In this document: positions 26,229 to 33,790 of the stretch, piece by piece | How the letters are laid out: each line of letters opens with the position of its first letter | How positions within the stretch are numbered: position 1 is the first letter of the stretch | NCBI GenBank assembly: GCA_015069335.1 | Contig: SVIU01000004.1 | Coordinates: 1-51,947 of the forward strand | Reading direction: 5' to 3' | DNA length: 51,947 nucleotides | Origin: Clostridiales bacterium | GTDB taxonomy: Bacteria; Bacillota; Clostridia; Christensenellales; UBA1242 | Notes under the pieces: model-generated | Seen by the model: the letters and a program-made list of their open reading frames with translations, nothing else | The model's database searches: none | Told to the model about the DNA's origin: nothing | Translations under genes and position numbers: made by a program

Positions 26229-26753
26229 TTAATCCAATTTGTTAACCAGCACCTGTGAGCATCTTATTATTTTGTCTTTCATTTTATAACCTGCTTGAAA
26301 TTCTTGCAAAATAATTCCGTCTTGCTTGCTTGGATCTTTTGCAACCGCTAACACATTGTGCACGTTGGGATCAAGTTCTTGGCCTTCTGCCTCAATTTTT
26401 TCTACACCCAACTTTTCTAGGCTTGACAGTATTGCTCGTTCTAACATATTAATTCCAGCCAATGTGTTATCGTCTTTTATTTTTTCTTTTACTTGTTTAA
26501 AAGCGTCAAGGCTTGGAAGCAAAACTTCTACTGTGCTTGCAATTCCGTCAATTTTTGCTTTTTCTATTTGAACCAAACTTCTTTTTCTGTAGTTGTCAAA
26601 ATCTGCTTGAATAACTCTTGCCAAGTTTAGATATTCATCTGAAATATCTTTAGATTCTTTAACTTCTGGCTCTTGCTCTGGCATAACCTCTACATTATCA
26701 TCAAAAGGTTTGTCGAGTTCTTCTGGCTGTTCTTGTTTGTTTTTCTTTTCCAC
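26229..26753 (-). CDS. grpE: Nucleotide exchange factor GrpE
   Basis: GrpE releases ADP from DnaK. The 174-residue protein has an acidic disordered N-terminus (about 1-30), the long coiled coil containing LARVIQADFDNYRKRS, and a C-terminal beta domain ending VLVNKLD with NVHNVLAV. The start is GTG; AAAGGA formed by the last hrcA codons lies 8 bases upstream and the hrcA stop is 2 bases away, so translation is probably coupled. Confidence 0.96.
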   Translation of the reverse strand: MEKKNKQEQPEELDKPFDDNVEVMPEQEPEVKESKDISDEYLNLARVIQADFDNYRKRSLVQIEKAKIDGIASTVEVLLPSLDAFKQVKEKIKDDNTLAGINMLERAILSSLEKLGVEKIEAEGQELDPNVHNVLAVAKDPSKQDGIILQEFQAGYKMKDKIIRCSQVLVNKLD

Positions 26754-26755
26754 TT

Positions 26756-27772
26756 TTACCGTCCTTTATCGTTTAATTCACCCATTACAACTTTTATAGC
26801 GGATGCTATGCTTGCATAATCCATTCTCTCTGGACCAATAACAGCAAGCGAGGCAACTGGTGTGCCGTTTATTACGATTGGCGCTTTAATTAGCGCACAA
26901 CCTTCGACTTTTTCGTTTTCATCTCCGAGTGTGATTGATAAATCGTCTGTTTCTTGATTTGTTGTGTCAATTACTTCACACAAGCATTCTTCATCACCTA
27001 AAAGATTTAATATTCTTTTTGTTTCCACAACTGATTGATGTTCGTTTTCATCTAAAAGATTGGTTGCACTTTCGCCACGAATATCAAGCTTACGGGCTTG
27101 AACAAATGCACGCATGCTTTCAATCAAACTTTCAATTAATGATTTGAAACTTTCGACCTCTTGTAGTGATGTATAAAGTATATCGCCTTCTAATAGTTCA
27201 CCAATTGTTTTGCCATTGAATAGCTTGGTTAAGTACTTTCCTGCGTCATCACAAGCCTTTTCGCTTGCCTTTACCTTTATGGTATGGTTTACAATACCGC
27301 TTTTAGTTCTAAAAAGTACAAGTGCCTCGCCGTCAATTAATGGTATGATTCTTATATCATCAATAATCAACTTATCATAACCATTGGCAAGAATGACCGT
27401 TGGCATATTGGTTGCCTTGCTAACAAGATTTGCAACAGAAGACAATATGTCTTTTAAAGAGGTTGTTCTCTCCTTTAAATCGTTTTCTACTTTTTTTAGC
27501 TGATTTTCATCAACTTGAAAATTTTCAAGTAGTGAACTAACGTAATACCTATACCCTTCGGTTGTAGGCACTCTGCCACCCGATGTATGCAATTGTTTTA
27601 AATAGCCCATTGCCTCTAATGCATTAAGTTCGTTACGCAATGTTGCCGTGCTGACTTGTTGAATGTGCTTATCTTTGACAGCACCGCTTGTTATTGGACT
27701 GGCATCTTTAATGTAGTCTTCAATTGCAGAACACAGAATATGCTTTTTTCTATCGCTTAATTCTTTTTTCAT
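26756..27772 (-). CDS. hrcA: Heat-inducible transcription repressor HrcA
   Basis: HrcA represses class I heat-shock genes by binding CIRCE; GroEL modulates it in other bacteria. The ATG at 27772 (338 residues) has CGGAG 5 bases upstream and is preferred over the adjoining GTG. There is an N-terminal winged helix (SPITSGAVKDKH, STATLRNEL, GGRVPTTEGYRYYV) and a C-terminal GAF-like domain. It leads hrcA-grpE-dnaK-dnaJ and is autoregulated through the CIRCE at 27794-27820. No groESL is in the window. Confidence 0.97.
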   Translation of the reverse strand: MKKELSDRKKHILCSAIEDYIKDASPITSGAVKDKHIQQVSTATLRNELNALEAMGYLKQLHTSGGRVPTTEGYRYYVSSLLENFQVDENQLKKVENDLKERTTSLKDILSSVANLVSKATNMPTVILANGYDKLIIDDIRIIPLIDGEALVLFRTKSGIVNHTIKVKASEKACDDAGKYLTKLFNGKTIGELLEGDILYTSLQEVESFKSLIESLIESMRAFVQARKLDIRGESATNLLDENEHQSVVETKRILNLLGDEECLCEVIDTTNQETDDLSITLGDENEKVEGCALIKAPIVINGTPVASLAVIGPERMDYASIASAIKVVMGELNDKGR

Positions 27773-27793
27773 CACAACTCCGTTATTAGATTG

Positions 27794-27820
27794 TTAGCAG
27801 TCTTTAAATTAGATTGCTAA
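27794..27820. promoter_or_regulatory. CIRCE operator for HrcA
   Basis: TTAGCAGTC-N9-GATTGCTAA matches the consensus TTAGCACTC-N9-GAGTGCTAA with two changes. It begins 5 bases after the -10 of the hrcA promoter, overlapping the transcript start, as expected for repression. Confidence 0.93.
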
Positions 27821-27824
27821 CACT

Positions 27825-27853
27825 ATTCTAATCATATTGTATGCAATTGTCAA
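27825..27853 (-). promoter_or_regulatory. Sigma-A promoter of the hrcA operon
   Basis: TTGACA (27848-27853), a 17-base spacer and TAGAAT (27825-27830) on the minus strand, immediately before CIRCE. Confidence 0.85.
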
Positions 27854-27883
27854 CTGTTTATGCCACATTTTTTAAAAATTTTT

Positions 27884-27918
27884 TCAAAAAAACACAACCT
27901 GTTAAAAAGTTGTGTTTT
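27884..27918 (-). terminator. Terminator ahead of the hrcA promoter
   Basis: AAAACACAAC (27889-27898) pairs with GTTGTGTTTT (27909-27918), with T residues after it on the minus strand. It would end transcripts from the decayed polysaccharide genes before the hrcA promoter. Confidence 0.8.
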
Positions 27919-27986
27919 ATTGTATGTAATATTTTGCCTATTGCTTTTTAATAAATAATGGTTAAACAACATTCACTTAAACAAAG

Positions 27987-28195
27987 TTAATATTTAAACA
28001 AATAAGTTTTTGTAAATAATCTCAAAGTTGTATTCTTTTTAATTAGAGCATCATATAAGCTTAATTTGATTTTTTTAAAATGTTTAAACAAATACACATA
28101 TAAACTCTCGCTAACATTTGATGTCTTAGCGTATTTCCAATAGATATCGCCATATTCACACATAGGGTTGGTCAAAGGTGTGATTTTGCCTAAGA
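27987..28195 (-). pseudogene. C-terminal fragment of an unidentified, probably polysaccharide-related, protein
   Basis: The readable frame gives about 68 residues (FLGKITPLTNPMCEYGDIYW, then KYAKTSNVSESLYVYLF) ending in a normal stop, but it has no start or ribosome binding site and follows a stop directly. It looks like the C-terminus of a longer protein whose front was deleted. It sits downstream of the broken DUF4422 gene. The parent family is not identified. Confidence 0.45.
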
Positions 28196-28201
28196 ATCAT
28201 A

Positions 28202-29038
28202 TTATATTTGGTTTGTTTTTAATAAGACTTTACAATCATATGATATTTCTGGTGTTTTTTTATCAACGTTGTCAAACATGATAGTTTGAACCTCTTTGAT
28301 TTTAAATTTATTTTGCATTTTTAACCATGTAATATAAAGCCCTGTCAATCTCTCCGCTAAATAACCACTAACTCTGTAAGATTGGACATCGTAATGATCA
28401 AAATCAAAAGTTTGTTCATGGTGTTGCAAAATATCAAAAAGCCATGTGCAGTAATGATTAAATATTTCTTTTTTCATAACAAACATATTGCAGAAATAGG
28501 CCCCATTTTGCGTGTTTGTATTTTTTTATGGCTTTGCGCATTTCTGGATAATTTGCATATACATAATTAAAGCAAAAATCAAAATCCTTAATATTTTGTG
28601 TTTTTGCATACCCATAAACATTTCTAACATCACCAGCAAATCTTTTCTCTGGAACAATAATATCATATTTTTCTATAAAATTTTTTGCATAATCTGTGTC
28701 CCAACCATATTTTGATATTGTTTCATCATTTAATGTTGCTTCAGCTACCAAACCCTCTATATTTTTTTATATAAATTTTCGCTAAAAGACAAATATCTTC
28801 TATAATGGAACAAACCAAAATAATCTGCAGACATATTTTTCCACGCATAGTAAATTGCTATCATTTCACAATAACTTTTATTTTTATGAGAAATATTATC
28901 AAGTGAATCATTGTCGTGTAAAAAGCTATTAATTTTTGTATTGTTTATTGCCGCACCAACTTGGATTGGCATAAATACATCATTCTTTAATGTATTAAAA
29001 TCTTTGTGACATGATATTAATATATTTATTTTTGACAT
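28202..29038 (-). pseudogene. DUF4422 glycosyltransferase-like gene with two frameshifts
   Basis: Three overlapping frames together make one DUF4422 domain of about 275 residues. The N-part has ILISCHKDFNTLKNDVFMPI, then NKSYCEMIAIYYAWKN and FGLFHYRRYLSF. The middle has EKYDIIVPEK and the YANYPEMRKAI segment. The C-part has NMFVMKKEIFNHYCTWLFDI, then SYRVSGYLAERLTGLYITW. The first break is at an A7 run near 28757 (one more A restores the frame). The second is at an A4 run near 28520. The start has AAAGGA lying in the end of glf. DUF4422 proteins occur in capsule and exopolysaccharide clusters. Sequencing error in homopolymers is possible, but the adjacent deleted glf favours real decay. Confidence 0.8.
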
Positions 29039-29042
29039 AATT

Positions 29043-29413
29043 TTAATCCTTTAATATTATAGCGCTAGCATTTAACGCTTCTAAAATCACTTTATCCATA
29101 TCGTAATATTTATAATTACCTAGCCTGCCACCAAAAAACACATTGTTTTCAGCTTCTGCAAGTTGCTTATATTTGCAATATAATTCATCATTTCTTTTTG
29201 ATTAATGTACTCCCATACCATATCATTTGAAGTATGAAATATATGTGCGCCATATTTATGTACATTTATACCTTCTATTTTTTCGCAATAAATATTTCCT
29301 GCAATGTGGTCTCTTTTATCAATAACTAAACATTTTTTACCCATTTTTGTTGCTTCGTTTGCAACTACTGCGCCATAAAGGCCGGCACCTACTATTAAAA
29401 TATCATATTTCAT
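29043..29413 (-). pseudogene. glf: UDP-galactopyranose mutase remnant with large internal deletion
   Basis: The first 75 codons are a clear Glf N-terminus: the FAD-binding ILIVGAGLYGAVVANEA, then DKRDHIAGNIYCEKI and KYGAHIFHTS. Reading then jumps to another frame that gives DELYCKYKQLAEAENNVFFG, then GRLGNYKYYDMDKVILEAL and a stop, which is the Glf C-terminus. About 250 of roughly 370 residues are gone. The junction lies near 29175-29190 and is out of frame, so no enzyme can be made. AGAGGG still precedes the ATG. Loss implies this strain no longer makes UDP-galactofuranose from this locus. Confidence 0.9.
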
Positions 29414-29541
29414 ATTTTTCCCTCTAACAATCTTTGGACAAAAATGTTTGCAATTTTTTATCAGCGTTGTGATTTATCTAAACATTTTAAGACCAAAAAT
29501 CTCACTCTAAAAGTTTATAAATTGATCTATCGCTGAAAGTG

Positions 29542-29570
29542 TTTTAATCATATTGAATTGCCATTGTCAA
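29542..29570 (-). promoter_or_regulatory. Degenerate copy of the hrcA promoter upstream of glf
   Basis: TTGACA (29565-29570) and TTAAAA (29542-29547) are 17 bases apart. The surrounding 70-75 bases align with the hrcA promoter region at about 27810-27880, sharing TAATCATATTG, ATTGTCAAC and the TTTTTTAAAAA tail. The CIRCE half-sites are not preserved. Confidence 0.5.
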
Positions 29571-29622
29571 CAGTTTTTGCACTTTTTAAAAAAAAAATAA
29601 ATAATATTATCTTTCAAATATA

Positions 29623-29651
29623 TTTACTTTTTTTCTTTTATTTGTTATTAT
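29623..29651 (+). promoter_or_regulatory. Candidate promoter giving a leaderless GT4 mRNA
   Basis: TTTACT (29623-29628), a 17-base spacer and TATTAT (29646-29651) end 6 bases before the ATG at 29658. There is no Shine-Dalgarno sequence. Confidence 0.45.
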
Positions 29652-29657
29652 TTTCAT

Positions 29658-30836
29658 ATGGAAAATAATAAAATTAATATTGGTTTATTCATTGATACCT
29701 TCTTCCCAATGGTTGACGGCGTTATTAATGTTGTAGACAATTATGCAAAAAGATTAAATAAAATAGCAAATGTTACGGTGTTTGCTCCAAAGGTGCATGG
29801 TGATTTTGACAAATCAAAATTGCAATACAACTTGGTGCAATGCAAAAGCGCAAAATTGTTCTTTTTGGATTATGATTTACCTATGCCAAAGTTTGATAGA
29901 AAATTCAAAAAAGCAGTAAATGAGTCAAATTTGGACATTGTTCATATCCACTCACCTTTTGGCGTTGGAAAAATGGGTTATAGATATGCAAAAAAACATA
30001 ATATTCCTGTTGTTTGCACATTTCATAGCCAGTTTAAGAAGGATTTTTTAAAATCTTCGCATTCTCGTTTGATTACAAAAATTATGCTTGATAATGTTAT
30101 GAGTTTGTACAACAAGTGCGACGAAGGCTGGGCTGTAAACAAAGAAATTGGTGAAGTGTTTAAGGGTTATGGCTACAAAAAAGAGCCAATTGTACATAAC
30201 AACGGAACTGACTTCTTTTTGGTGGAAGATGGAGCAAAGGCTGACGAACTTGTCAACAAAACTTACGGCTTAGACAAAAATGAAGTTGTTTTCTTATTTG
30301 TTGGAAGGATCAATTTGTTAAAAAACATCTTGTTTATTGTTGATGCTTTAAAACTTGTAAAGGAAAAAGGCTATAAATTTAAGATGCTTTATGTTGGCTC
30401 TGGTCAAGATGAAGAAATTTTAAAAGAACACATCAAAAAGAACGATATGGGCAACGAAGTTATGCTTTGCGGAAGAGTTACCGATAGAGAGCTTATGCGC
30501 AGCATATATCATAGAGCAAAACTATTTTTATTCCCTTCTCTTTATGATGCAAGTTCACTTGTGCAAATTGAAGCAGCAAGCCAAAAAACCCCAACCATCT
30601 TTTTAGAAGGTGCCGTAACAGCAGGTACTGTTACAAATGAAGTCAATGGTTTTATTGTTGAAAACTCAACTGAGAAATTTGCTGATAAAATTATTCAAGT
30701 TTTGAATGATGAAAAATATTATAATAACATTGCTGAAAATGCTTATAGAGATTTGTTTGTTTCGTGGGATGATGTAATAAACAACACACTAAACGATTAT
30801 AAAAGATTAATAGATAAGAAAAAATCACAGAAATAA
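29658..30836 (+). CDS. Family 4 glycosyltransferase (glycolipid type)
   Basis: The 392-residue GT-B protein has an N-terminal Rossmann lobe (INIGLFIDTFFPMVDGVINV, and IVHIHSPFGVGKMGYRYAKK) and a nucleotide-sugar lobe (VVFLFVGRINLLKN, MLYVGSGQDEEIL, LFLFPSLYDASSLVQIEAAS). The N-terminus and HSPFGVGKMG region resemble diacylglycerol glucosyltransferases and related lipid glycosyltransferases of Firmicutes, so a membrane glycolipid role is likely but not proven. In the EX7E position the first Glu is Asp, as in several GT4 enzymes. It is monocistronic, with its terminator stem overlapping the stop codon. Confidence 0.85.
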   Translation: MENNKINIGLFIDTFFPMVDGVINVVDNYAKRLNKIANVTVFAPKVHGDFDKSKLQYNLVQCKSAKLFFLDYDLPMPKFDRKFKKAVNESNLDIVHIHSPFGVGKMGYRYAKKHNIPVVCTFHSQFKKDFLKSSHSRLITKIMLDNVMSLYNKCDEGWAVNKEIGEVFKGYGYKKEPIVHNNGTDFFLVEDGAKADELVNKTYGLDKNEVVFLFVGRINLLKNILFIVDALKLVKEKGYKFKMLYVGSGQDEEILKEHIKKNDMGNEVMLCGRVTDRELMRSIYHRAKLFLFPSLYDASSLVQIEAASQKTPTIFLEGAVTAGTVTNEVNGFIVENSTEKFADKIIQVLNDEKYYNNIAENAYRDLFVSWDDVINNTLNDYKRLIDKKKSQK

Positions 30837-30849
30837 TCTGTGATTTTTT
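30822..30849 (+). terminator. Terminator of the GT4 gene
   Basis: AAATCACAGA and TCTGTGATTT form a 10-bp stem with a 5-base loop that contains part of the stop codon; six T residues follow. Confidence 0.9.
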
Positions 30850-30879
30850 ATATTTTATAAATATTGCCAAATTGATAAT

Positions 30880-31488
30880 TTACATATTTTTTTGCTTTAA
30901 GTAGTTGTTTAAATCCACCGTATGCTCTGCGGCATATTTTACGCAAGATTGATGGTCGGGGTCTACCCTTTTTGTACCATGAGTTTTACTGTTTAGAAAG
31001 TGTATACATGTATGACCGCCCTCACCTGTTTGCAAAATGTCAAAACCGTGTGGCATACCGTTTGTAGAACCAGCATAAAATTTGCCATCTATTTCTACCC
31101 AAACTGGTCTACGCTTCCAACTCCACGTTCCCCCATATATTTCTTTAAAAATTTTAGTATTTTCTGTATCTATAGTTTGCACATCGGCATGGTTATACCC
31201 ACCCATTCGCTTTACGTAGTATTCGCGATTGGAATATATATCAATCACTCTAACTTTTACATATTTTGTAAAATATTTGTCCATATATTCAAACCAATCC
31301 AAATTTAAAACAGGTACGGTTTGAGTACTTAATCCAACAGTAACCTCTTGTTCATACTTGTCGTTAATAAATTGCTGTTGCTCTGGACTTAATAACAAAC
31401 TGTTTGTGCTTGGAAATGGCACAACACAAGAAACAAGCATTCCACAAGTTAAAATACAAAAAATTATTGCAAACAAATTTGTTTTCAT
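30880..31488 (-). CDS. Secreted lipoprotein with conserved His/Cys domain of unknown function
   Basis: The 202-residue protein has a signal peptide and a lipobox (LVSC, Cys21), so it is probably membrane-anchored outside the cell. The C-terminal 110 residues form a domain I recall from other Firmicutes secreted proteins: RMGGYNHADVQTIDTENTKI, then GGTWSWKRRPVWVEIDGKFY, GMPHGFD and GHTCIHFLNSKTHG, with DPDHQ. The His/Cys cluster could be catalytic or metal-binding, and the HxCIH element recalls transpeptidase-type cysteines only loosely. It follows the LRR_5 gene by 50 bases on the same strand, so it is probably cotranscribed. There is no Shine-Dalgarno sequence. Confidence 0.65.
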   Translation of the reverse strand: MKTNLFAIIFCILTCGMLVSCVVPFPSTNSLLLSPEQQQFINDKYEQEVTVGLSTQTVPVLNLDWFEYMDKYFTKYVKVRVIDIYSNREYYVKRMGGYNHADVQTIDTENTKIFKEIYGGTWSWKRRPVWVEIDGKFYAGSTNGMPHGFDILQTGEGGHTCIHFLNSKTHGTKRVDPDHQSCVKYAAEHTVDLNNYLKQKNM

Positions 31489-31538
31489 GACAATATGTTG
31501 TGCAATAATTTTTAAAAGTATTAAATATTTATTAAAAA

Positions 31539-33311
31539 CTAACTAATGCGTTTAAAATATTTATCAGAAAGAGAATAGCTTAGCATTTCGCCAGTTAGCG
31601 TTCCTACTGGTGTCCACTCAGTCGAATTCTCTCCATCGGCATAAGCCCAACCCGTAAGTGTTCCTGTTATAACAAGTCCTTCATTGCCATTAAAAGCATA
31701 TCCACTTATCATTTGAACGCTATCTGGAATATGTGCTGATGTTATTCCTTGTTCTCCAAAAGCATGATAACCTATTCTTGTTACCCCATCTGGGATGATA
31801 ATGTCTGTACTCTCCAAACTCGCTGCGTCTCCAATAATCCATGCATACGCATGATCTAATGTTGCTCTTTGTTCCATAGAAAAGTAATTTATACATAAAC
31901 TACTATATTCTTCATACGGGTTACTACTAGTAACTGGCTCAATTATATGGTCTATCGTACTTGGCAAATTTAATGTAACAGGAACACCCAAAAAAGCGTC
32001 AGCATAAATTGTAGTAACACCCTCGTCTATATCTACTTCTGTCAAGCTTGTACAATAATTAAAGCAGCCTTCACCAATTACCCAGGCACTTCCAGGAATA
32101 AAAACATATTCAAGGGTATAGTGACAATTAAACAAACCTGAGTCAAGAACGTCTATTCCATAACCAAAATAAATACTAGTTAAATTTGAACCTTCAAATT
32201 CTGTTTCAAAATTAGTACTTGAAACATCTTTTAGTGAATTTGGCAAAATTAAAGTATAACCTTGCGAGCATTCAAAAGGTGCATACCCTAGATAAGAAAG
32301 TGTTTTAGAAAGCGTAAAAGATTCAACCTGATTTGACGATGGAGAAAGATAGATTCCACTATTATATTCGCTATAGTACCATTCGCCACAAGCAAGTGCA
32401 ACATCCATTATTCGTTCTATTCCATTAGAAACAACAATATTTGTGTATGCATCAATGTTGGCAACCGGGGCAGATAAAGTATGATATTCTTCATAGTCAT
32501 CTAAATAAACAAGAGATTTTGCACCGCCAACACCCTTGATTTTTACATAACTACCATCAGTTTGCTTAATTACTGCAGGTATGGTAAGTGTATCGTTGGT
32601 TGTTTTTGTTGGAACGCCTGTGATATAATAATCGTTTGCACCACTTATAAGACTTGTTCCCGCTATAGAGCCATCTTCATTATTATAAGTATTGTAAGTT
32701 GTAGTATAGGTATAGTCTTCGGCTTTGCCCTCGGCAGCTTTTTCTAATTTAAGACTTAAAATGCTGGAATTTAGGTTTATGTTTGAAGGGAAACTACTTG
32801 TTGTGTTTAATTCAAGTGTTAGTGTAATTACCAAAGTTTCACCAACCAAAATTGTTCCACCCATAATATCCCAGTCTGCCCTAACTAAAGAGTTAACGCG
32901 AAGAATTTCTGGACCTATTTCTAAATATGCTACAATTGGGAAATTTGAAGTATTTTCGATTGTGTAAGTAAAAACAATATCTTCTGGAGTGTCCAAATTT
33001 GGCATATCTGTGAAATATATGGTTGGAATATTAATAGTTTTATCAGCTCCGTTAATAATTATTTCGGTCTGCGTATCTGACAACCCACCACTGTTTTGAA
33101 CATAAAGCGGTGTGGTTGCGGCATCTGCAGCACCTAACGCAGCGTTTTCAATTTTTAATTCGACATTAGCGTTGCAATGGTTAGCAGTAAAACCAACATT
33201 TCCGCTTACTGCTAAATTTGCATTTTTTGCTGACCAGACGCCAATGGCTAGGGCACATACGCATAAGCAAATGGTAGCAATGTTTAATATAAAACTAAAC
33301 TTCTTTTTCAT
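31539..33311 (-). CDS. SipW/TasA-like leader plus LRR_5 (BspA-like) surface protein
   Basis: The 590-residue protein begins with a signal segment (FILNIATICLCVCALAIGVW, then SAKNANLAVSGNVGFTA), a pattern of TasA/camelysin-type exported proteins processed by SipW-like peptidases. An Ig-like domain of about 170 residues follows (VFTYTIENTSNFPIVAYLEI). Residues about 220-560 hold BspA-type LRR_5 repeats (SLTEVDIDEGVTTIYADAF, DGVTRIGYHAFGEQGITSAH, DSVQMISGYAFNGNEG). Such proteins are usually adhesins or matrix components. GGGAG precedes the ATG. Its promoter contains two operators matching those of the divergent XRE gene, so it is probably repressed by that regulator. Confidence 0.85.
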   Translation of the reverse strand: MKKKFSFILNIATICLCVCALAIGVWSAKNANLAVSGNVGFTANHCNANVELKIENAALGAADAATTPLYVQNSGGLSDTQTEIIINGADKTINIPTIYFTDMPNLDTPEDIVFTYTIENTSNFPIVAYLEIGPEILRVNSLVRADWDIMGGTILVGETLVITLTLELNTTSSFPSNINLNSSILSLKLEKAAEGKAEDYTYTTTYNTYNNEDGSIAGTSLISGANDYYITGVPTKTTNDTLTIPAVIKQTDGSYVKIKGVGGAKSLVYLDDYEEYHTLSAPVANIDAYTNIVVSNGIERIMDVALACGEWYYSEYNSGIYLSPSSNQVESFTLSKTLSYLGYAPFECSQGYTLILPNSLKDVSSTNFETEFEGSNLTSIYFGYGIDVLDSGLFNCHYTLEYVFIPGSAWVIGEGCFNYCTSLTEVDIDEGVTTIYADAFLGVPVTLNLPSTIDHIIEPVTSSNPYEEYSSLCINYFSMEQRATLDHAYAWIIGDAASLESTDIIIPDGVTRIGYHAFGEQGITSAHIPDSVQMISGYAFNGNEGLVITGTLTGWAYADGENSTEWTPVGTLTGEMLSYSLSDKYFKRIS

Positions 33312-33329
33312 TTTTTTACTCCCTTTTTT

Positions 33330-33403
33330 ACGAATTATTTTCGTATTTTTATTTTATACGAATATTTTTCGTATGTCAACAAAAATACGACAGTTTTTCG
33401 TAT
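33330..33403. promoter_or_regulatory. Three ACGAA-N5-TTCGT operators between LRR_5 and XRE genes
   Basis: Palindromes lie at 33330-33344 (ACGAA-TTATT-TTCGT), 33358-33372 (ACGAA-TATTT-TTCGT) and 33387-33401 (ACGAC-AGTTT-TTCGT). The centres are 28 and 29 bases apart, near three helical turns. The first covers the LRR_5 transcript start, the second lies in its -35/-10 spacer, and the third touches the xre -10. This is the layout of an autoregulated repressor. Confidence 0.8.
33351..33379 (-). promoter_or_regulatory. Sigma-A promoter of the LRR_5 surface protein gene
   Basis: TTGACA (33374-33379) and TAAAAT (33351-33356) are 17 bases apart on the minus strand, and the spacer is exactly the palindrome TACGAATATTTTTCGTA. 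Confidence 0.8.
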
Positions 33404-33406
33404 AAT
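33401..33406 (+). promoter_or_regulatory. -10 element of the XRE gene, leaderless
   Basis: TATAAT ends 6 bases before the ATG at 33413. There is no Shine-Dalgarno sequence and no good -35; the third operator overlaps this element. Confidence 0.5.
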
Positions 33407-33412
33407 TTTTTT

Positions 33413-33616
33413 ATGGAAATTGCAAAGTTAATTAAAGAGTTAAGAAAAGAAAAAAAGCTAACTCAAACTGAGTTAGCAAAACTTTTAAACACTACGCAAG
33501 ACACTATTTCTCTTTGGGAGTTAGGTAAGAGCCTGCCTAGTGTTATTGACCTTGTTAATTTGTGCAAAATTTTTAATGTTAGTGCGGATTATTTGTTGGG
33601 GTTGCAAGGAATTTAG
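33413..33616 (+). CDS. Small XRE-family repressor
   Basis: The 67-residue protein is a bare Cro/CI-type helix-turn-helix: MEIAKLIKELRKEKKLTQTE followed by LAKLLNTTQDTISLWELGKS, with recognition helix TQDTISLWE and the usual NVSADYLLG ending. It has no sensor domain. It is divergent from the LRR_5 surface gene, and three palindromes lie between them, so it probably represses both itself and the surface protein. It resembles SinR/SlrR-like control of matrix genes in logic, not in sequence. Downstream is a copy of the double-hairpin repeat. Confidence 0.88.
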   Translation: MEIAKLIKELRKEKKLTQTELAKLLNTTQDTISLWELGKSLPSVIDLVNLCKIFNVSADYLLGLQGI

Positions 33617-33620
33617 ATAA

Positions 33621-33685
33621 GTCAAACACCCCTTCCGTCAGCCATACGGCTGCCACCTCCCCCTTAAGGTAGGGGGAGGCTTTTC
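33621..33685. repeat. Interspersed double-hairpin repeat, copy 3
   Basis: It begins GTCAAACACC like copy 2. Hairpin one is CAGCC-ATAC-GGCTG, different in sequence from copy 2 but still paired, and hairpin two (CTCCCCC/GGGGGAG) is identical in stem. CTTTT follows. It starts 4 bases after the XRE stop and may serve as its terminator. No closing GTTTGAC is seen at this copy. Confidence 0.85.
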
Positions 33686-33741
33686 ATTTAGTACAGTTTT
33701 TCAGACACATACAAGTAACAAGAATTTTCTGACAAGTCAAT

Positions 33742-33777
33742 AAAAAAGACAAACTGAGTAAAATCAAGTTTGTCTTT
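33742..33777 (-). terminator. Terminator of recJ-relA-hemZ
   Basis: AAAGACAAACT pairs with AGTTTGTCTTT (11 bp), followed by T residues on the minus strand, 14 bases after the hemZ stop. The stem is the one that ends gltX. A second hairpin (AGAGAGAACT with AGTTCTCTCT) overlaps the hemZ 3' end and points the other way. Confidence 0.8.
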
Positions 33778-33790
33778 AACTGAGAGAGAA

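Noticed and set aside
28202..29038. Three separate small genes
   Set aside because: The three frames are consecutive parts of one DUF4422 domain, so they are better read as one broken gene.
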